A stretch of DNA of 64,000 nucleotides from Amycolatopsis jejuensis (GTDB lineage Bacteria > Actinomycetota > Actinomycetes > Mycobacteriales > Pseudonocardiaceae): contig NZ_JNYZ01000005.1 of NCBI RefSeq assembly GCF_000717335.1, positions 124,001 to 188,000 on the forward strand, in the 5' to 3' direction. Positions within the stretch are counted from its first letter, which is position 1; every line of letters begins with the position of its first letter. The notes under the pieces are model-generated. The model did not search any database and was not told where the DNA came from. It worked only from the letters and a program-made list of their open reading frames with translations. Positions 35,351 through 44,138 of the stretch are shown here, piece after piece. The translations under genes were made by a program, and so were the position numbers.

Positions 35351-36670
35351 GTGAGCGAGCACCCTGGTGAGGTCGTCGACCTGCTGCAGCAGATGATCCG
35401 CAATGAATGCGTGAACGACGGCGGACCCGATTCCGGCGGCGAAAGCCGGAATGCGGACCTGCTGGAGTCGTATTTCGCCGGTGCGCCGGTCGATGTGGTC
35501 CGGGTCGGCCGCACTGCGGGCCGGGATTCACTGGTCGCGCGGATCGAGGGGTCCGACCCGGATGCCCCGTCGTTGCTCCTGATGGGGCACACCGACGTCG
35601 TACCCGCGACGGCCGAGGGCTGGCAGCACGACCCGTTCGGCGGCGGAATCCACGACGGGATGGTCTGGGGTCGCGGCGCCATCGACATGTACAACCTCAC
35701 GTCGTCGATGGCGGTCGCCTTCCGGCGGCTCGCGCGCACCGGCTGGCGGCCGCGGGGAACGCTGATCTACCTGGCGGTCGCGGACGAGGAAGCCGGGGGT
35801 ACGCACGGAGCGCAGTGGCTCGTCGACCACGAGTGGGACCTCGTCGGTGCCGATTACGTCCTCACCGAGGGCGGCGGGATGTCCGTGACGACGCCGTCCG
35901 GGCGCCGGTCGATGGTCTCGGTGGCGGAGAAAGGCATGTACGCCACCAGAATCACCGTGCATGGGACGCCTTCGCACGGGTCTCGTCCGTATGACACGGA
36001 CAATGCGCTGGTCAAGGCGGCTGAGGTGGTCCGGCGGCTGAGCGAGTTCAACGGGACGCCCCGGATCGACGCGGCCTGGACCGAGTACGTCGCGACCATG
36101 GGCTATTCACCGTTGCTCCTGGATCCGGATCGGTTTGCCGACGGGCTGGCCGTGCTCCCGGCGGACCATGCGCGGCTCGCGCACGCGCTGACGCACCTCA
36201 CGATCAGCCCGAACGTGCTGCACAGCGGGGACAAGACCAATACCGTCCCGGGTGCCGCGGTGCTCGACGTCGATGTCCGGCTCCTTCCTGGACAGTCCAA
36301 AGAGGACTTACTGGCGGTGCTGGCACAGGCTCTCGGGTCGCTGTACGACGAAGTGGATCTGGAGTTCTTCAACGAAACCGTTCCGTCCACTTCGGAACCG
36401 GACGGTCCACTGTGGCATGCGCTGGGTTCGGCGAGCCGGCGGTTGCAGCCGGACGTCACGCCGATGCCGTCGCTGATGACCGGCGGCACGGACGCGCGGT
36501 TCTTCCGGGCGAAGGGCGCGAGCGCGTACGGCTTCGGCATGTTCAGTGACCGGATCACCCTGGCGCAGTGGCAGAGCATGTTCCACGCGCAGAACGAGCG
36601 GGTGGACCTCGAATCGCTGCGGCTGTCGGTGGACCTGTGGGAAATGCTGGCCCGGGAGCTGCTCGAGTGA
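35351..36670 (+). CDS. M20-family metallo-hydrolase (ArgE/DapE/acetylornithine deacetylase type)
   Basis: A 439-residue M20 deacylase/peptidase. Zinc ligands are visible: MGHTDVVPATAEGW (His and Asp), WGRGAIDMYN (bridging Asp), ADEEAGGTHGAQW (Glu-Glu pair) and a C-terminal TGGTDARFFRAKG region before the last His-containing segment. The dimerisation lid lies between ~190 and 310. It should hydrolyse an N-acyl, N-formyl or carbamoyl group or a small amide. The frame opens far upstream in the flavin reductase; GTG 35351 after AAGGAGG is the real start. Last gene of the aminotransferase operon; site D of the regulon begins 2 bp after its stop. Confidence 0.9.
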   Translation: MSEHPGEVVDLLQQMIRNECVNDGGPDSGGESRNADLLESYFAGAPVDVVRVGRTAGRDSLVARIEGSDPDAPSLLLMGHTDVVPATAEGWQHDPFGGGIHDGMVWGRGAIDMYNLTSSMAVAFRRLARTGWRPRGTLIYLAVADEEAGGTHGAQWLVDHEWDLVGADYVLTEGGGMSVTTPSGRRSMVSVAEKGMYATRITVHGTPSHGSRPYDTDNALVKAAEVVRRLSEFNGTPRIDAAWTEYVATMGYSPLLLDPDRFADGLAVLPADHARLAHALTHLTISPNVLHSGDKTNTVPGAAVLDVDVRLLPGQSKEDLLAVLAQALGSLYDEVDLEFFNETVPSTSEPDGPLWHALGSASRRLQPDVTPMPSLMTGGTDARFFRAKGASAYGFGMFSDRITLAQWQSMFHAQNERVDLESLRLSVDLWEMLARELLE

Positions 36671-36671
36671 C

Positions 36672-36693
36672 CACTGTAGTGGTTACTATGGTA
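36672..36693. promoter_or_regulatory. Operator site D
   Basis: CACTGTAGTG (36672-36681) and TACTATGGTA (36684-36693), repeat starts 12 bp apart, in the 47-bp gap between the M20 hydrolase and the molybdenum hydroxylase operon. With flanking C and G the first copy is CCACTGTAGTGG, a 10/12 palindrome. Confidence 0.75.
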
Positions 36694-36717
36694 ATGTGCC
36701 CTGACGTGTGAAACCGG

Positions 36718-37545
36718 ATGGTGACGATGAAACCGGCGCAGTTCGAGTACCGCCTGCCCGGCAGTGTCCGCGACGCGGTGCTGCTGTTGCGGGACAACGA
36801 GGACGCCAAGGTGATCGCCGGCGGGCAGAGCCTGGTCCCGCTGCTGAACGTGCGGCTGGCGCAGCCGTCGATGCTGGTCGACGTCGGCCGGATCGAGGAG
36901 CTGCGCGGGGTCGAGGTGCGCGACGGGTCGGCCACGATCGGCGCGCTGACCACCGAGACCGAGGTGCTGCAGCTCGCTCCTGGGCTGCTGCCGGGGCTGA
37001 TTCCCGCGGCGGTGGCGGAGATCGGGCACTTCCAGATCCGCAATCGCGGCACGGTCGGCGGTTCCCTCGCGCATGCCGACCCGGCCGCCGAATGGCCCGC
37101 GCTCGCGCTCGCCCTCGGCGCCACCGTGCGCCTGGTCGGTCCGGAGGGTGCTCGTGAGGTCGCCGCGGCGGACTTCCTGGTCGGTCCACTGTGGACGGCA
37201 GCGGAGTCGGACGAGGTGCTGACCCACGTGCGCGTACCGGCCACAGTGGACGGCTGGGGATTCGCCGAAGTGGCGCGGCGGCACGGGGATTTCGCCTTGG
37301 TCGGCGTCGTGGCGGTGCGGATCGGTGGGGAGTGGGCGGTGGTCGCGTTCGCCACCGGAGCCATGCCGCACCGGCTGGTGGCCACCGAGGAGTACCTGCG
37401 TGGTGGCGGTTCGCCGGGCGACGAGCTGGTGGCCATTGCGGCAGGGGAGATCGACGTTCGAGGGGACATCCACGCGTCCCCGGACTACCGCCGGGCAGTC
37501 GGCTCGGCACTGGTGCGACGGGTGGTGGAGCAGGCATGCGAGTGA
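36718..37545 (+). CDS. Xanthine dehydrogenase/CO dehydrogenase-family FAD subunit (CoxM-like)
   Basis: A 275-residue FAD-binding medium subunit of a molybdenum hydroxylase. FAD contacts are in KVIAGGQSLVPLLNVRLAQPS and in TVGGSLAHADPAAEWPALALAL; the fold starts KPAQFEYRLPGSVRDAV. Electrons from the molybdenum centre pass through the iron-sulfur subunit to this FAD. The start is ATG 36718 or ATG 36727 (MKPAQFEY); neither has a strong Shine-Dalgarno sequence. It overlaps the small subunit by 10 nt and follows operator site D, so the hydroxylase is part of the proposed regulon. Confidence 0.93.
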   Translation: MVTMKPAQFEYRLPGSVRDAVLLLRDNEDAKVIAGGQSLVPLLNVRLAQPSMLVDVGRIEELRGVEVRDGSATIGALTTETEVLQLAPGLLPGLIPAAVAEIGHFQIRNRGTVGGSLAHADPAAEWPALALALGATVRLVGPEGAREVAAADFLVGPLWTAAESDEVLTHVRVPATVDGWGFAEVARRHGDFALVGVVAVRIGGEWAVVAFATGAMPHRLVATEEYLRGGGSPGDELVAIAAGEIDVRGDIHASPDYRRAVGSALVRRVVEQACE

Positions 37546-37988
37546 GCATGACGGTCAACGGCCGGCTGCGGCAGGCCGAGGCCGAGCCGCGGATGACGCT
37601 CGCGGACTTCCTCCGCGACCGGCTGCGGCTCACCGGCACCCATCTCGGGTGTGAACAGGGCGCCTGCGGGGCATGCACGGTTTTGCTTGGCGGACAGGCG
37701 GTTCGGGCCTGTCTGGTGCTGGCCGTACAGGCGGAAGGCGCTGAAGTGCGGACGGTCGAAGGGATGTCGAACGGCTCGGGGCTGAGTCCGTTGCAGGAAG
37801 CCTTCCGGAAGCACGCGGCGCTCCAATGTGGATTCTGCACGCCCGGTTTTCTGGTCAGTGCACAGGAAATTCTGGACCGCGGCGAGCGGCTGGAAGAGGA
37901 CGAGATCCGCAGGGAACTGTCCGGCAATGTGTGCCGCTGCACCGGGTACGCGGGGATTGTGAAGGCGGTGCAGGAATGCCAAGGCTGA
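37536..37988 (+). CDS. Xanthine dehydrogenase/CO dehydrogenase-family [2Fe-2S] subunit (CoxS-like)
   Basis: A 150-residue small subunit with two [2Fe-2S] clusters. The plant-ferredoxin type cluster is in HLGCEQGACGACTVLLGGQAVRAC, and the second in LQCGFCTPGFLVSA with NVCRCTGYAGIV. All eight cysteines are present. The open frame runs back to 37191 in the shadow of coxM; ATG 37536 is right. It overlaps both neighbouring subunit genes, giving the order M-S-L typical of CO dehydrogenase and N-heterocycle hydroxylases such as nicotinate, quinoline and isoquinoline types. Confidence 0.95.
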   Translation: MRVSMTVNGRLRQAEAEPRMTLADFLRDRLRLTGTHLGCEQGACGACTVLLGGQAVRACLVLAVQAEGAEVRTVEGMSNGSGLSPLQEAFRKHAALQCGFCTPGFLVSAQEILDRGERLEEDEIRRELSGNVCRCTGYAGIVKAVQECQG

Positions 37989-40078
37989 CCCACGACCGGC
38001 AGTCCGGCCTGCTCCGCGGAACGGGCGCGTTCCTGGCCGACCTGGAGTTCGACGACGTGCTGGAGGTCGCGTTCGTCCGTTCGCCGGTGCCGTACGCGCG
38101 GATCACGTCGATCGATCTGGGTACTGCCGACGGGTTCACCGGCGCCGATCTGGCCGGGGAAATCGAGCCACTGGTCATCGTCGGGCACGGGCTGGGCGAT
38201 TCGCAGTGGCAGCCGCTGCCTGCGGACCGGGTCCGGTTCGTGGGTGAGCCCGTTGCGCTCGTGTGGGCCGCAGATCGTTACCACGCCGAGGATCTTGCCG
38301 ATCAGGCCGATGTGGACTATGAGCCGTTGCCGGACGGAACGCCGTTGCACGAAGGGATTCCGGATGGGGTCTTCTATCGTGCTTCGCAGGAGAATGGCGA
38401 CGTCGACGACGCTTTTGCTCGGGCGTATCGGGTGTACGAGGAGACGTTTTCGACCTCGCGAGTGTCGGCGATGCCGATGGAATGCCGTGGGGTGGTGGCG
38501 AGCTGGGAAGACGACCGGCTCACGGTGTGGACGTCGACGCAGATTCCCGACATCGTACGGCTGGTCGTTGCGAAGTCGCTGGGGCTGGCCGAACGCGCGG
38601 TTCGGGTGGTCGTACCGGATGTCGGTGGCGGGTTCGGGTTGAAGGCACATGTGTTTCCCGAGGAGGTCGCTGTTGCGGCGGCCGCGCGGAAACTGGGACG
38701 CACCGTTCGCTGGGTCGAGGATCGCCGGGAGAATCTGATCGCGAGTGCGCATGCGCACGAGACCACGATCAAGCTCCGGGTCGCGGTGAGTGAAGAAGGC
38801 CGGTTTCTGGCGGTGGACCAGGAAACTGTGCATGACGCCGGGGCGTACAGTATTTATCCGCATTCTCCGATTTCGGAAACGATTACCTGTGCGAGTGCGG
38901 TGTTCGGGCCGTACGACCTGGAAGGTTTCCGCTACGTAGCCCAAGGTGTTGCCAGTAACCGATGTCCGGCTGGGGTGCATCGCGGGGTCGGTGCGCTCGC
39001 TGCTGTGCATGCCACCGAGCGGATGGTGGATCTGATTGCGCGGGACCTCGATCTTGATCAATTCGAGATTCGGTATCGCAATCGGATTCCGGAGCTGCCC
39101 GGGCGTAGCGCGAGCGGTAGCCGGATTGATTCCGGGGACTATGCGTCGTTGCTGGAGTTGCTGCGGGAACGCGGTGAGTACGACCGGCTGTGCGAGGTCC
39201 GGGATGCGGCGCGGGCCGAGGGGCGGCTGGTCGGAGTCGGGATCGGACTGTTCAATGAGGGCAGTGGCGTGTGCGCGGCGGACTACGCAAACCGTGGCAT
39301 GGAGTCGATTCCGGGGTATGACGCGAGCCGGGTCGTGGTGAAGGACGACGGGCGGATCGAGATCCGGACCAGCGCGGCCGAGGCCGGGCAGGGGCACGCC
39401 GAAACGTACCGGCAGATTGCGGCGCAGGAACTCGGGGTTTCCCTTGACGTGATCGACGTACTGGAAGGTGACACGGATTTGTGCCCGCCGGGCACCGGTA
39501 CTTTCGCCAGCCGCGGCGCGGTCGGGGTTTTCGAAAGCCTGGTACAGGCGTTGCGAGCGGTGAAGAAGCTCGACGTGGAACCTGGTGCGGACGAGACCCG
39601 CACGGTCGATCAGCAGCACGTGGTGGCGCAGTGCGCGGCGCTCGCGGTGGTGGAGGTGGACCCGGTGAGTTACCTGCCGTCGGTCACCGCGATGACGATC
39701 GTCCACGACTGCGGCGTGGTGATCAAAGAGGATCTGGTGAACGGGCAGGTGCAGGGCGGCGCTGCCAACGGCATCGGCTGTGTGCTGATGGAAGCGCACG
39801 CCTACGACGAGGGCAGGCAGATCGTGACGTCGAGCCTCGTCGACTACCTGCTGCCGCTTGCCACCGACGTCCCTGAAGTGTCCATTGTGCACTACGAATC
39901 GCCGAGCCCGGTGAACACCTTGGGTAGCAAGGGATGCGGGGAGGTCGGCACCATCGCACCACACGGTGCGGTGGCCAATGCGGTCGTGGATGCGGTGCGC
40001 CCGCTGGGCATTGCGCCGACCCGGCTGCCGTACCGGCCGGAGGATCTGCTGCCGGCCGCGGGACGGGGGTTGCGATGA
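37976..40078 (+). CDS. Xanthine dehydrogenase/CO dehydrogenase-family molybdenum subunit (CoxL-like)
   Basis: A 700-residue molybdenum cofactor subunit, at the short end of the family (usually 740-800). It has VDYEPLP, PDVGGGFGLKAHVFPEEVAVAAAARKLGRTVRWVEDR, HRGVGALAAVHATERMVD, AGQGHAETYRQIAAQELG and the active-site Glu in LGSKGCGEVGTIAPHGAVANAV. The CO dehydrogenase-specific Cys loop is not evident, so an aromatic or N-heterocycle hydroxylase is more likely than CO oxidation. Such enzymes add a water-derived OH next to a ring nitrogen. The start ATG 37976 overlaps coxS by 13 nt. Confidence 0.92.
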   Translation: MPRLTHDRQSGLLRGTGAFLADLEFDDVLEVAFVRSPVPYARITSIDLGTADGFTGADLAGEIEPLVIVGHGLGDSQWQPLPADRVRFVGEPVALVWAADRYHAEDLADQADVDYEPLPDGTPLHEGIPDGVFYRASQENGDVDDAFARAYRVYEETFSTSRVSAMPMECRGVVASWEDDRLTVWTSTQIPDIVRLVVAKSLGLAERAVRVVVPDVGGGFGLKAHVFPEEVAVAAAARKLGRTVRWVEDRRENLIASAHAHETTIKLRVAVSEEGRFLAVDQETVHDAGAYSIYPHSPISETITCASAVFGPYDLEGFRYVAQGVASNRCPAGVHRGVGALAAVHATERMVDLIARDLDLDQFEIRYRNRIPELPGRSASGSRIDSGDYASLLELLRERGEYDRLCEVRDAARAEGRLVGVGIGLFNEGSGVCAADYANRGMESIPGYDASRVVVKDDGRIEIRTSAAEAGQGHAETYRQIAAQELGVSLDVIDVLEGDTDLCPPGTGTFASRGAVGVFESLVQALRAVKKLDVEPGADETRTVDQQHVVAQCAALAVVEVDPVSYLPSVTAMTIVHDCGVVIKEDLVNGQVQGGAANGIGCVLMEAHAYDEGRQIVTSSLVDYLLPLATDVPEVSIVHYESPSPVNTLGSKGCGEVGTIAPHGAVANAVVDAVRPLGIAPTRLPYRPEDLLPAAGRGLR

Positions 40079-40995
40079 GTGTGTCGATCAGGGTCATGAT
40101 GGTGACGCCGTTCGGTCCGGAAGGGACACTGGACGTCGAGGCGTTGCGGCAGCATGTCGATGCGATCGCCGCTGCTGGGCTGGATGTCTTCATCGGTGGT
40201 TCCTCTCCGGGGCAGGGCTATACGCTTTCGGCGGCGGAGACGGTGCGGCTGTATGAGGTGTCCCGGGAAGCTGCGGCGGGCCGGATTCGGGTGTATGCCA
40301 GCGGTTTCGAGCCGCGGCAGGCAGGTGAGCTGATCGAGCTGGCGAAGGTCGTGGCGGACAGCGGGCTCGACGGGATGCAGGTGTATTCGCTCGACCTTGG
40401 CCATGGCGGACGACCCGGGCCGCGCGAGATCGAACGGTACTTCCGGACGGTGCTGGACGGGGTTTCGCTTCCGGTGGTGCTGTCGACGCACGAGAACATG
40501 GGTTATCTCGTGCCGCCGGAGGTGCTGTCGCGGCTGCTGGCCGACTATCCACAGGTACAGGGTCTTCATGTGAACACCGGCCAGATGTCCTATGTGCTCG
40601 ATGCGGTACGGGTTGCCGCTGCCGCACCGCATCCGGTGACTGTCCACAGTGGTTCGGTCGGCTACGGGTTCTCGGCGGTCGCGCTGGGAGCGGACGGATT
40701 TCTTTCTGCGGAAGCGAATCTTGCCCCGGAGCTGGCGGCTGGCGTTGCCGAGGAGTGGGCGCGCGGGGAGTTCGATTCGTACCGGCGGCTGTGCAGCCTG
40801 TCGCCGGTGCTCGAGTTCGGCAGTGCGACCCGGGGGATCAAAGCGGCAATGCGGCTGCTCGGCCGCGCGGGGTCGGAGCTGCGGGAACCGCTGCTCGCAT
40901 TGGCGGAGCCGGAAGACCGGATCGTTGCGGACGCCTTGGTACGGGCGGGGTTGATGGCTGGAGAGGGAGAGGGACATGTCGACGACCGTTACTGA
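40075..40995 (+). CDS. DapA/N-acetylneuraminate lyase-superfamily protein lacking the Schiff-base lysine
   Basis: A 306-residue TIM barrel of the dihydrodipicolinate synthase family: MVTPFGPEGTLDVEALRQHVDAIAAAGLDVFIGGSSPGQGYTLSAAE matches the family N-terminus. However, the usual GTTGE loop is GSSPGQ, the YN-P strand is STHENMGY, and the position of the catalytic lysine (family GIKexxG) reads VQGLHVNTGQ, with His in place of Lys. A class I aldolase or lyase mechanism is therefore unlikely. It overlaps coxL (4 nt) and the HsaA-like gene (20 nt), so it is an integral step of the operon. A hydrolase, hydratase or metal-dependent role is possible. ATG 40075 is the start; the longer frame is a shadow. 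Confidence 0.8.
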   Translation: MSVSIRVMMVTPFGPEGTLDVEALRQHVDAIAAAGLDVFIGGSSPGQGYTLSAAETVRLYEVSREAAAGRIRVYASGFEPRQAGELIELAKVVADSGLDGMQVYSLDLGHGGRPGPREIERYFRTVLDGVSLPVVLSTHENMGYLVPPEVLSRLLADYPQVQGLHVNTGQMSYVLDAVRVAAAAPHPVTVHSGSVGYGFSAVALGADGFLSAEANLAPELAAGVAEEWARGEFDSYRRLCSLSPVLEFGSATRGIKAAMRLLGRAGSELREPLLALAEPEDRIVADALVRAGLMAGEGEGHVDDRY

Positions 40996-42145
40996 GACCG
41001 GGCCCGAGCTGGCGGATCCGGTCGACGCCGAGGCGATCCTCGCCAACACTCGCGCGGTGCTGCCGTTCGTCGAGAAAGAGGCCGACGAGGTCGAACGGCT
41101 GGGCAGGCTCACCGAGCCGCTGAAGGACGTGCTGGCCCGGGCGGGATGTTTCCGGTTCGCGTTCCCGCGGCGGCTGGGCGGGCCCGAGCTGACCCTGCGC
41201 GATCAGACCCGCGTGGTGGAACTGCTGTGCTCGGCCGACGGTTCGGTGGGGTGGAACGTCAAAATCCTTTCCGACTCCGGGTTTTATGCCAGCCGGCTCG
41301 ATGCGGAGGCGGTCGACGCGCTGTATCCGTCGATTGACTATGCGACTGCGGGTTCGTTCAATCCGCCGGGAAAGGCGCGGAAGGTCGACGGCGGATATTC
41401 GGTGACCGGGCGGTGGAGTTACGGCAGCGGGGTGCATTCCGCGGACCAGGTACTCGGCGGGGTCCACGTTTTCGACGGTGACACGCAGGTTTTCGGTCCG
41501 GGCGGAGCGCCGCTGGTGCTGGGCGCGTACCTGCCGCGGGAGGACGTGACGATCGAGGACGACTGGCATGTGACCGGAATGCGCGGCAGTGGCAGCAATT
41601 CGTATTCGGTCGTACAGGCGTTTGTTCCGGATGGTCATTTCTTCGTCCGTTCGGCGGCCCCGGATGTTGCGGCGGATCCGTTGAACCGGCACGTGGAGCT
41701 GCCGTTTTACAATGCGGTCGGAATCACTCTCGGAATTGCCGGGCATGCGCTGGCGGTGGTGCGGGATCGCATCACGTCGGGTCCGCATCCGCTGGCGGAC
41801 CGGGAGGGGATCAAGCGCTTGTACGGGGAGGCGGCGAGCCTGCTCGACGTGGCGCGGTCGCACGCCTACGCGGTGGCCGACGAGTTCGACGAGGTGCTGT
41901 TCGGCCGCGGCGGGCTGCTGGACGACCGGCAGTTCGCGCGGATGCTCGCGATGGGACCGGTGACCGGGCAGCTGGCGCGCCGGGTGCTGGAGCTGGCGGT
42001 GGAGATGACCGGGTCGGCGAGCATTTACGCGGCGAACCCGATGGAGCGGATCGTGCGCGACATGCAGACCAATCTCGTGCACCTGCAGAACCAGCCGCGC
42101 CGCTGGGTCGACAGTGCGGGGCGGGAACTGAAGCAAGTACCATAG
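40976..42145 (+). CDS. Acyl-CoA-dehydrogenase-fold flavin-dependent monooxygenase (HsaA-like)
   Basis: A 389-residue acyl-CoA dehydrogenase-fold protein of the group D flavin monooxygenase type (HsaA, p-hydroxyphenylacetate hydroxylase C2). The N-terminal helical part reads LPFVEKEADEVERLGRLTEPLKDVLARAGCFRFAFPRRLGGPEL, followed by SADGSVGWNVKILSDSGFY; the middle domain has SGRWSYGSG-like SVTGRWSYGSGVHSADQVLGG and VTGMRGSGSNSYSV. These enzymes need reduced flavin from a separate reductase, which could be the protein at 34816. Typical CoA-dehydrogenase catalytic Glu context is not apparent, supporting hydroxylation rather than CoA-ester oxidation. Its last 8 bases overlap operator site E. Confidence 0.82.
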   Translation: MSTTVTETGPELADPVDAEAILANTRAVLPFVEKEADEVERLGRLTEPLKDVLARAGCFRFAFPRRLGGPELTLRDQTRVVELLCSADGSVGWNVKILSDSGFYASRLDAEAVDALYPSIDYATAGSFNPPGKARKVDGGYSVTGRWSYGSGVHSADQVLGGVHVFDGDTQVFGPGGAPLVLGAYLPREDVTIEDDWHVTGMRGSGSNSYSVVQAFVPDGHFFVRSAAPDVAADPLNRHVELPFYNAVGITLGIAGHALAVVRDRITSGPHPLADREGIKRLYGEAASLLDVARSHAYAVADEFDEVLFGRGGLLDDRQFARMLAMGPVTGQLARRVLELAVEMTGSASIYAANPMERIVRDMQTNLVHLQNQPRRWVDSAGRELKQVP

Positions 42146-42159
42146 TGGTGAGTACAGTG
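42138..42159. promoter_or_regulatory. Operator site E, upstream of gntR
   Basis: TACCATAGTG (42138-42147; reverse complement CACTATGGTA) and GAGTACAGTG (42150-42159; reverse complement CACTGTACTC), repeat starts 12 bp apart. The site overlaps the stop codon of the HsaA-like gene and lies 40 bp before the gntR GTG. This supports autoregulation by the encoded GntR protein. Confidence 0.75.
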
Positions 42160-42199
42160 CTGATCTCGCTGAGCTCGCCGACTTCGTCGAAGGGATATC

Positions 42200-42925
42200 G
42201 TGGCCAAGCAGACGACGCGCAAGGGGGGCCCGCCCGCCTGGGTGCGCGCTTATGACGACCTGCGCCACCGCATCCTGACGTGCGCGCTGGCGCCGGGTAC
42301 GCCGATTTCGGAACAGGGGCTCGCGAAGGAGTACGGGATGAGCCCGACCCCGGTACGCGACGCGATCCAGCGGCTGCGCCAGGAAGGCCTGATCACGCGC
42401 CGGTCCGCCGTCGGGTTCGAGGTGGCCCCGATGACGTTCGCGGACATCCGCCAGCTGGCCGAACTCCGATGGGCGATCGAGAGCGCCATCGTGACCCTGG
42501 CGATCGACCGGGCGAAACCGGAGGACGTGGATGCACTGCGGCCGCTCGCGGTGGCGTCGCAGGAACCGATGGAGGGTGCGGAACGCGTCGCGATGAACCG
42601 GAAGTTCCATCTGGCAGTCGCGGAACTGGCGGGAAATCCACGTTTGGTGACGGCTTTGGGGCAGGCGTTGGATTCCTCGTCGCGGTTCTTCCATCTGGGG
42701 ATAGACGGGTTGCCGCCGGACAAGATGACGGGTACGCATCTGGACATCCTGGACGCAATCCGGGATCGGGATGTGGAAAAGGCACGGGATCTTGTTGAGC
42801 GGGAGGCGTTTGACAATAGTGAGCGGGTGGTCCGCGCGCTGGTCTCGGGGGCGGTCAGCCCGCGGGGGGATATCTATAGTTTGGTGGGGAATGTGCATGT
42901 GACCCGGAAGGGTGAGGCGGGCTGA
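42200..42925 (+). CDS. GntR-family transcriptional regulator, FadR/FCD subfamily
   Basis: A 241-residue regulator. The winged HTH is VRAYDDLRHRILTCALAPGTPISEQGLAKEYGMSPTPVRDAIQRLRQEGLITRR (residues ~14-70). The C-terminal all-helical FCD ligand domain has LAELRWAIESAIV, the metal/ligand His in NRKFHLAVAELAGNPRL and another in TGTHLDILDAIRDRDVEKA. FCD regulators usually repress catabolic operons until a carboxylate or lactone inducer binds. GTG start with AAGGGA five bases upstream. It is the only GntR in the window and sits among the six promoters that share the CACTAYRGTG element, including its own, so it is the leading candidate regulator of that regulon (inference). Confidence 0.92.
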   Translation: MAKQTTRKGGPPAWVRAYDDLRHRILTCALAPGTPISEQGLAKEYGMSPTPVRDAIQRLRQEGLITRRSAVGFEVAPMTFADIRQLAELRWAIESAIVTLAIDRAKPEDVDALRPLAVASQEPMEGAERVAMNRKFHLAVAELAGNPRLVTALGQALDSSSRFFHLGIDGLPPDKMTGTHLDILDAIRDRDVEKARDLVEREAFDNSERVVRALVSGAVSPRGDIYSLVGNVHVTRKGEAG

Positions 42926-44138
42926 GTTTATTGGGCCGGGTTGGTTTGCGGTCCGGACCCGCTGGGTCGATTTGCCTGGTGGAGGTGCTCTCTTGCGATT
43001 TCGCGGAGTGAGCCTCCGCGGGTGAGTCGTCTTGGGTTGGGGGATCCGGCGAGTTGGCCGGCGGGTGACTCCTCCCCGGCGACTGCTCCAGCAACCAGCA
43101 TGACCACTGCGGCGGTGGTTGCCGTTCTGCCGTGACTGCTGGCACCGCCGCTGCTGCTGGCATCGTTGCCGTTGCTGCCGTTGCTGCCGTTGCTGCCGTT
43201 GCCGTTGCGGTTGCCGTTGCCGTTGCTGCCGTTGCGGTTGCGACTACCTGTGTCGCGGCCGCTACGACTGCCCCGGCTGCACGGTGCTGCTGCCACCGCA
43301 GTGTTCTCTGTCGCCACGGTGCAGCCGTCGCAGCCGCGCTGCCACCACCGTGACGGCGACTGCCGATGTCGCGAATGCGGCGGCTACCGCCGCCCCGAGT
43401 GTCGCCGCTGTTACGACTGCCACACCGTCGTCGTGGCGACTTCCGTTGTCGCGAAGGATGCGACCGCGGCTGGCGTTGCGAACTGCTGCCGCCGCGCTGG
43501 CGTTGCGAACGGCTGCCGCCGCGCTGGCGCTGCGAACGGCTGCCGCCGCGCTGGCGCTGCGAACGAATGCTGCCTGCCGGAGCAGATGCCCGCCGCCACT
43601 GCAGTTGCCATCACTGCCAAGGCTGCTGCTGCCAAGACTGCCGCTGCCGCTACTGCCATGGCCGCCGCGTGGCGGCTAGCACCACCGCCGCTACCACCGT
43701 CGCCGCGGCGGCTGCTGCTGCTGCGCTGCCACCGTCGCCGCGGCGACGGCCACCGCCGTCACGGAGAAGGCGGCTGCCGTCACGGAGAAGGCCGGTGCCC
43801 GTCGCAGCGGTGCTGCGACCACTGGTGGTGCTGCCGGTGCCGTAACCCCGCCACCGCACCGCCACCGCACCGCCACCGCACCGCCACCGCACCGCCACCG
43901 CACCGCCACCGCACCGCCACCGCACCGCCACCGCACGCACCGCCACCGTGCCGCCACCGTCGTGATCTCGCTGCCCTCCCGACTCACCGTGCGCTTCCCC
44001 AGGCCGGGCGCGTTCACCCAACTGAGCCGCTCCGACCGGTGAGGCCCCGCCAACCCCGCCCTCCCGGCACTCACGCCCACCCCGCCCCCAGGAACCACCC
44101 GAATCCACGCTTCCATCTTGCCGCCGCACTGCACCAAG
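42926..44138. repeat. Gene-free low-complexity interval with 27-bp and 11-bp tandem repeats
   Basis: About 1.2 kb between gntR and operator site F with no convincing gene. It contains GCCGTTGCTGCC-type short repeats (about 43160-43245), a 27-bp unit CTGGCGTTGCGAACNGCTGC plus CGCCGCG repeated from 43470 (43470, 43497, 43524, partial 43551), and an 11-bp unit CGCCACCGCAC repeated about nine times at 43850-43945. Open frames exist on both strands (up to 330 codons) but encode only repeats such as Cys/Arg or His/Arg/Pro runs with no domain. Short frames on the minus strand at 42928-43317 (Asn/Gly/Ser repeats) may be remnants of a decayed gene. Confidence 0.8.

Noticed and set aside
36686..39964. 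Minus-strand open frame of 1092 codons opposite the molybdenum hydroxylase genes
   Set aside because: It lies antisense to coxM, coxS and coxL, which have complete motifs and overlapping starts. The antisense protein is Arg/His/Pro-rich with no domain, as expected from high GC at third codon positions.
36718..40078. True carbon monoxide dehydrogenase
   Set aside because: The large subunit is short and I do not see the CO dehydrogenase-specific Cys active-site loop; context is heterocycle or aromatic catabolism.
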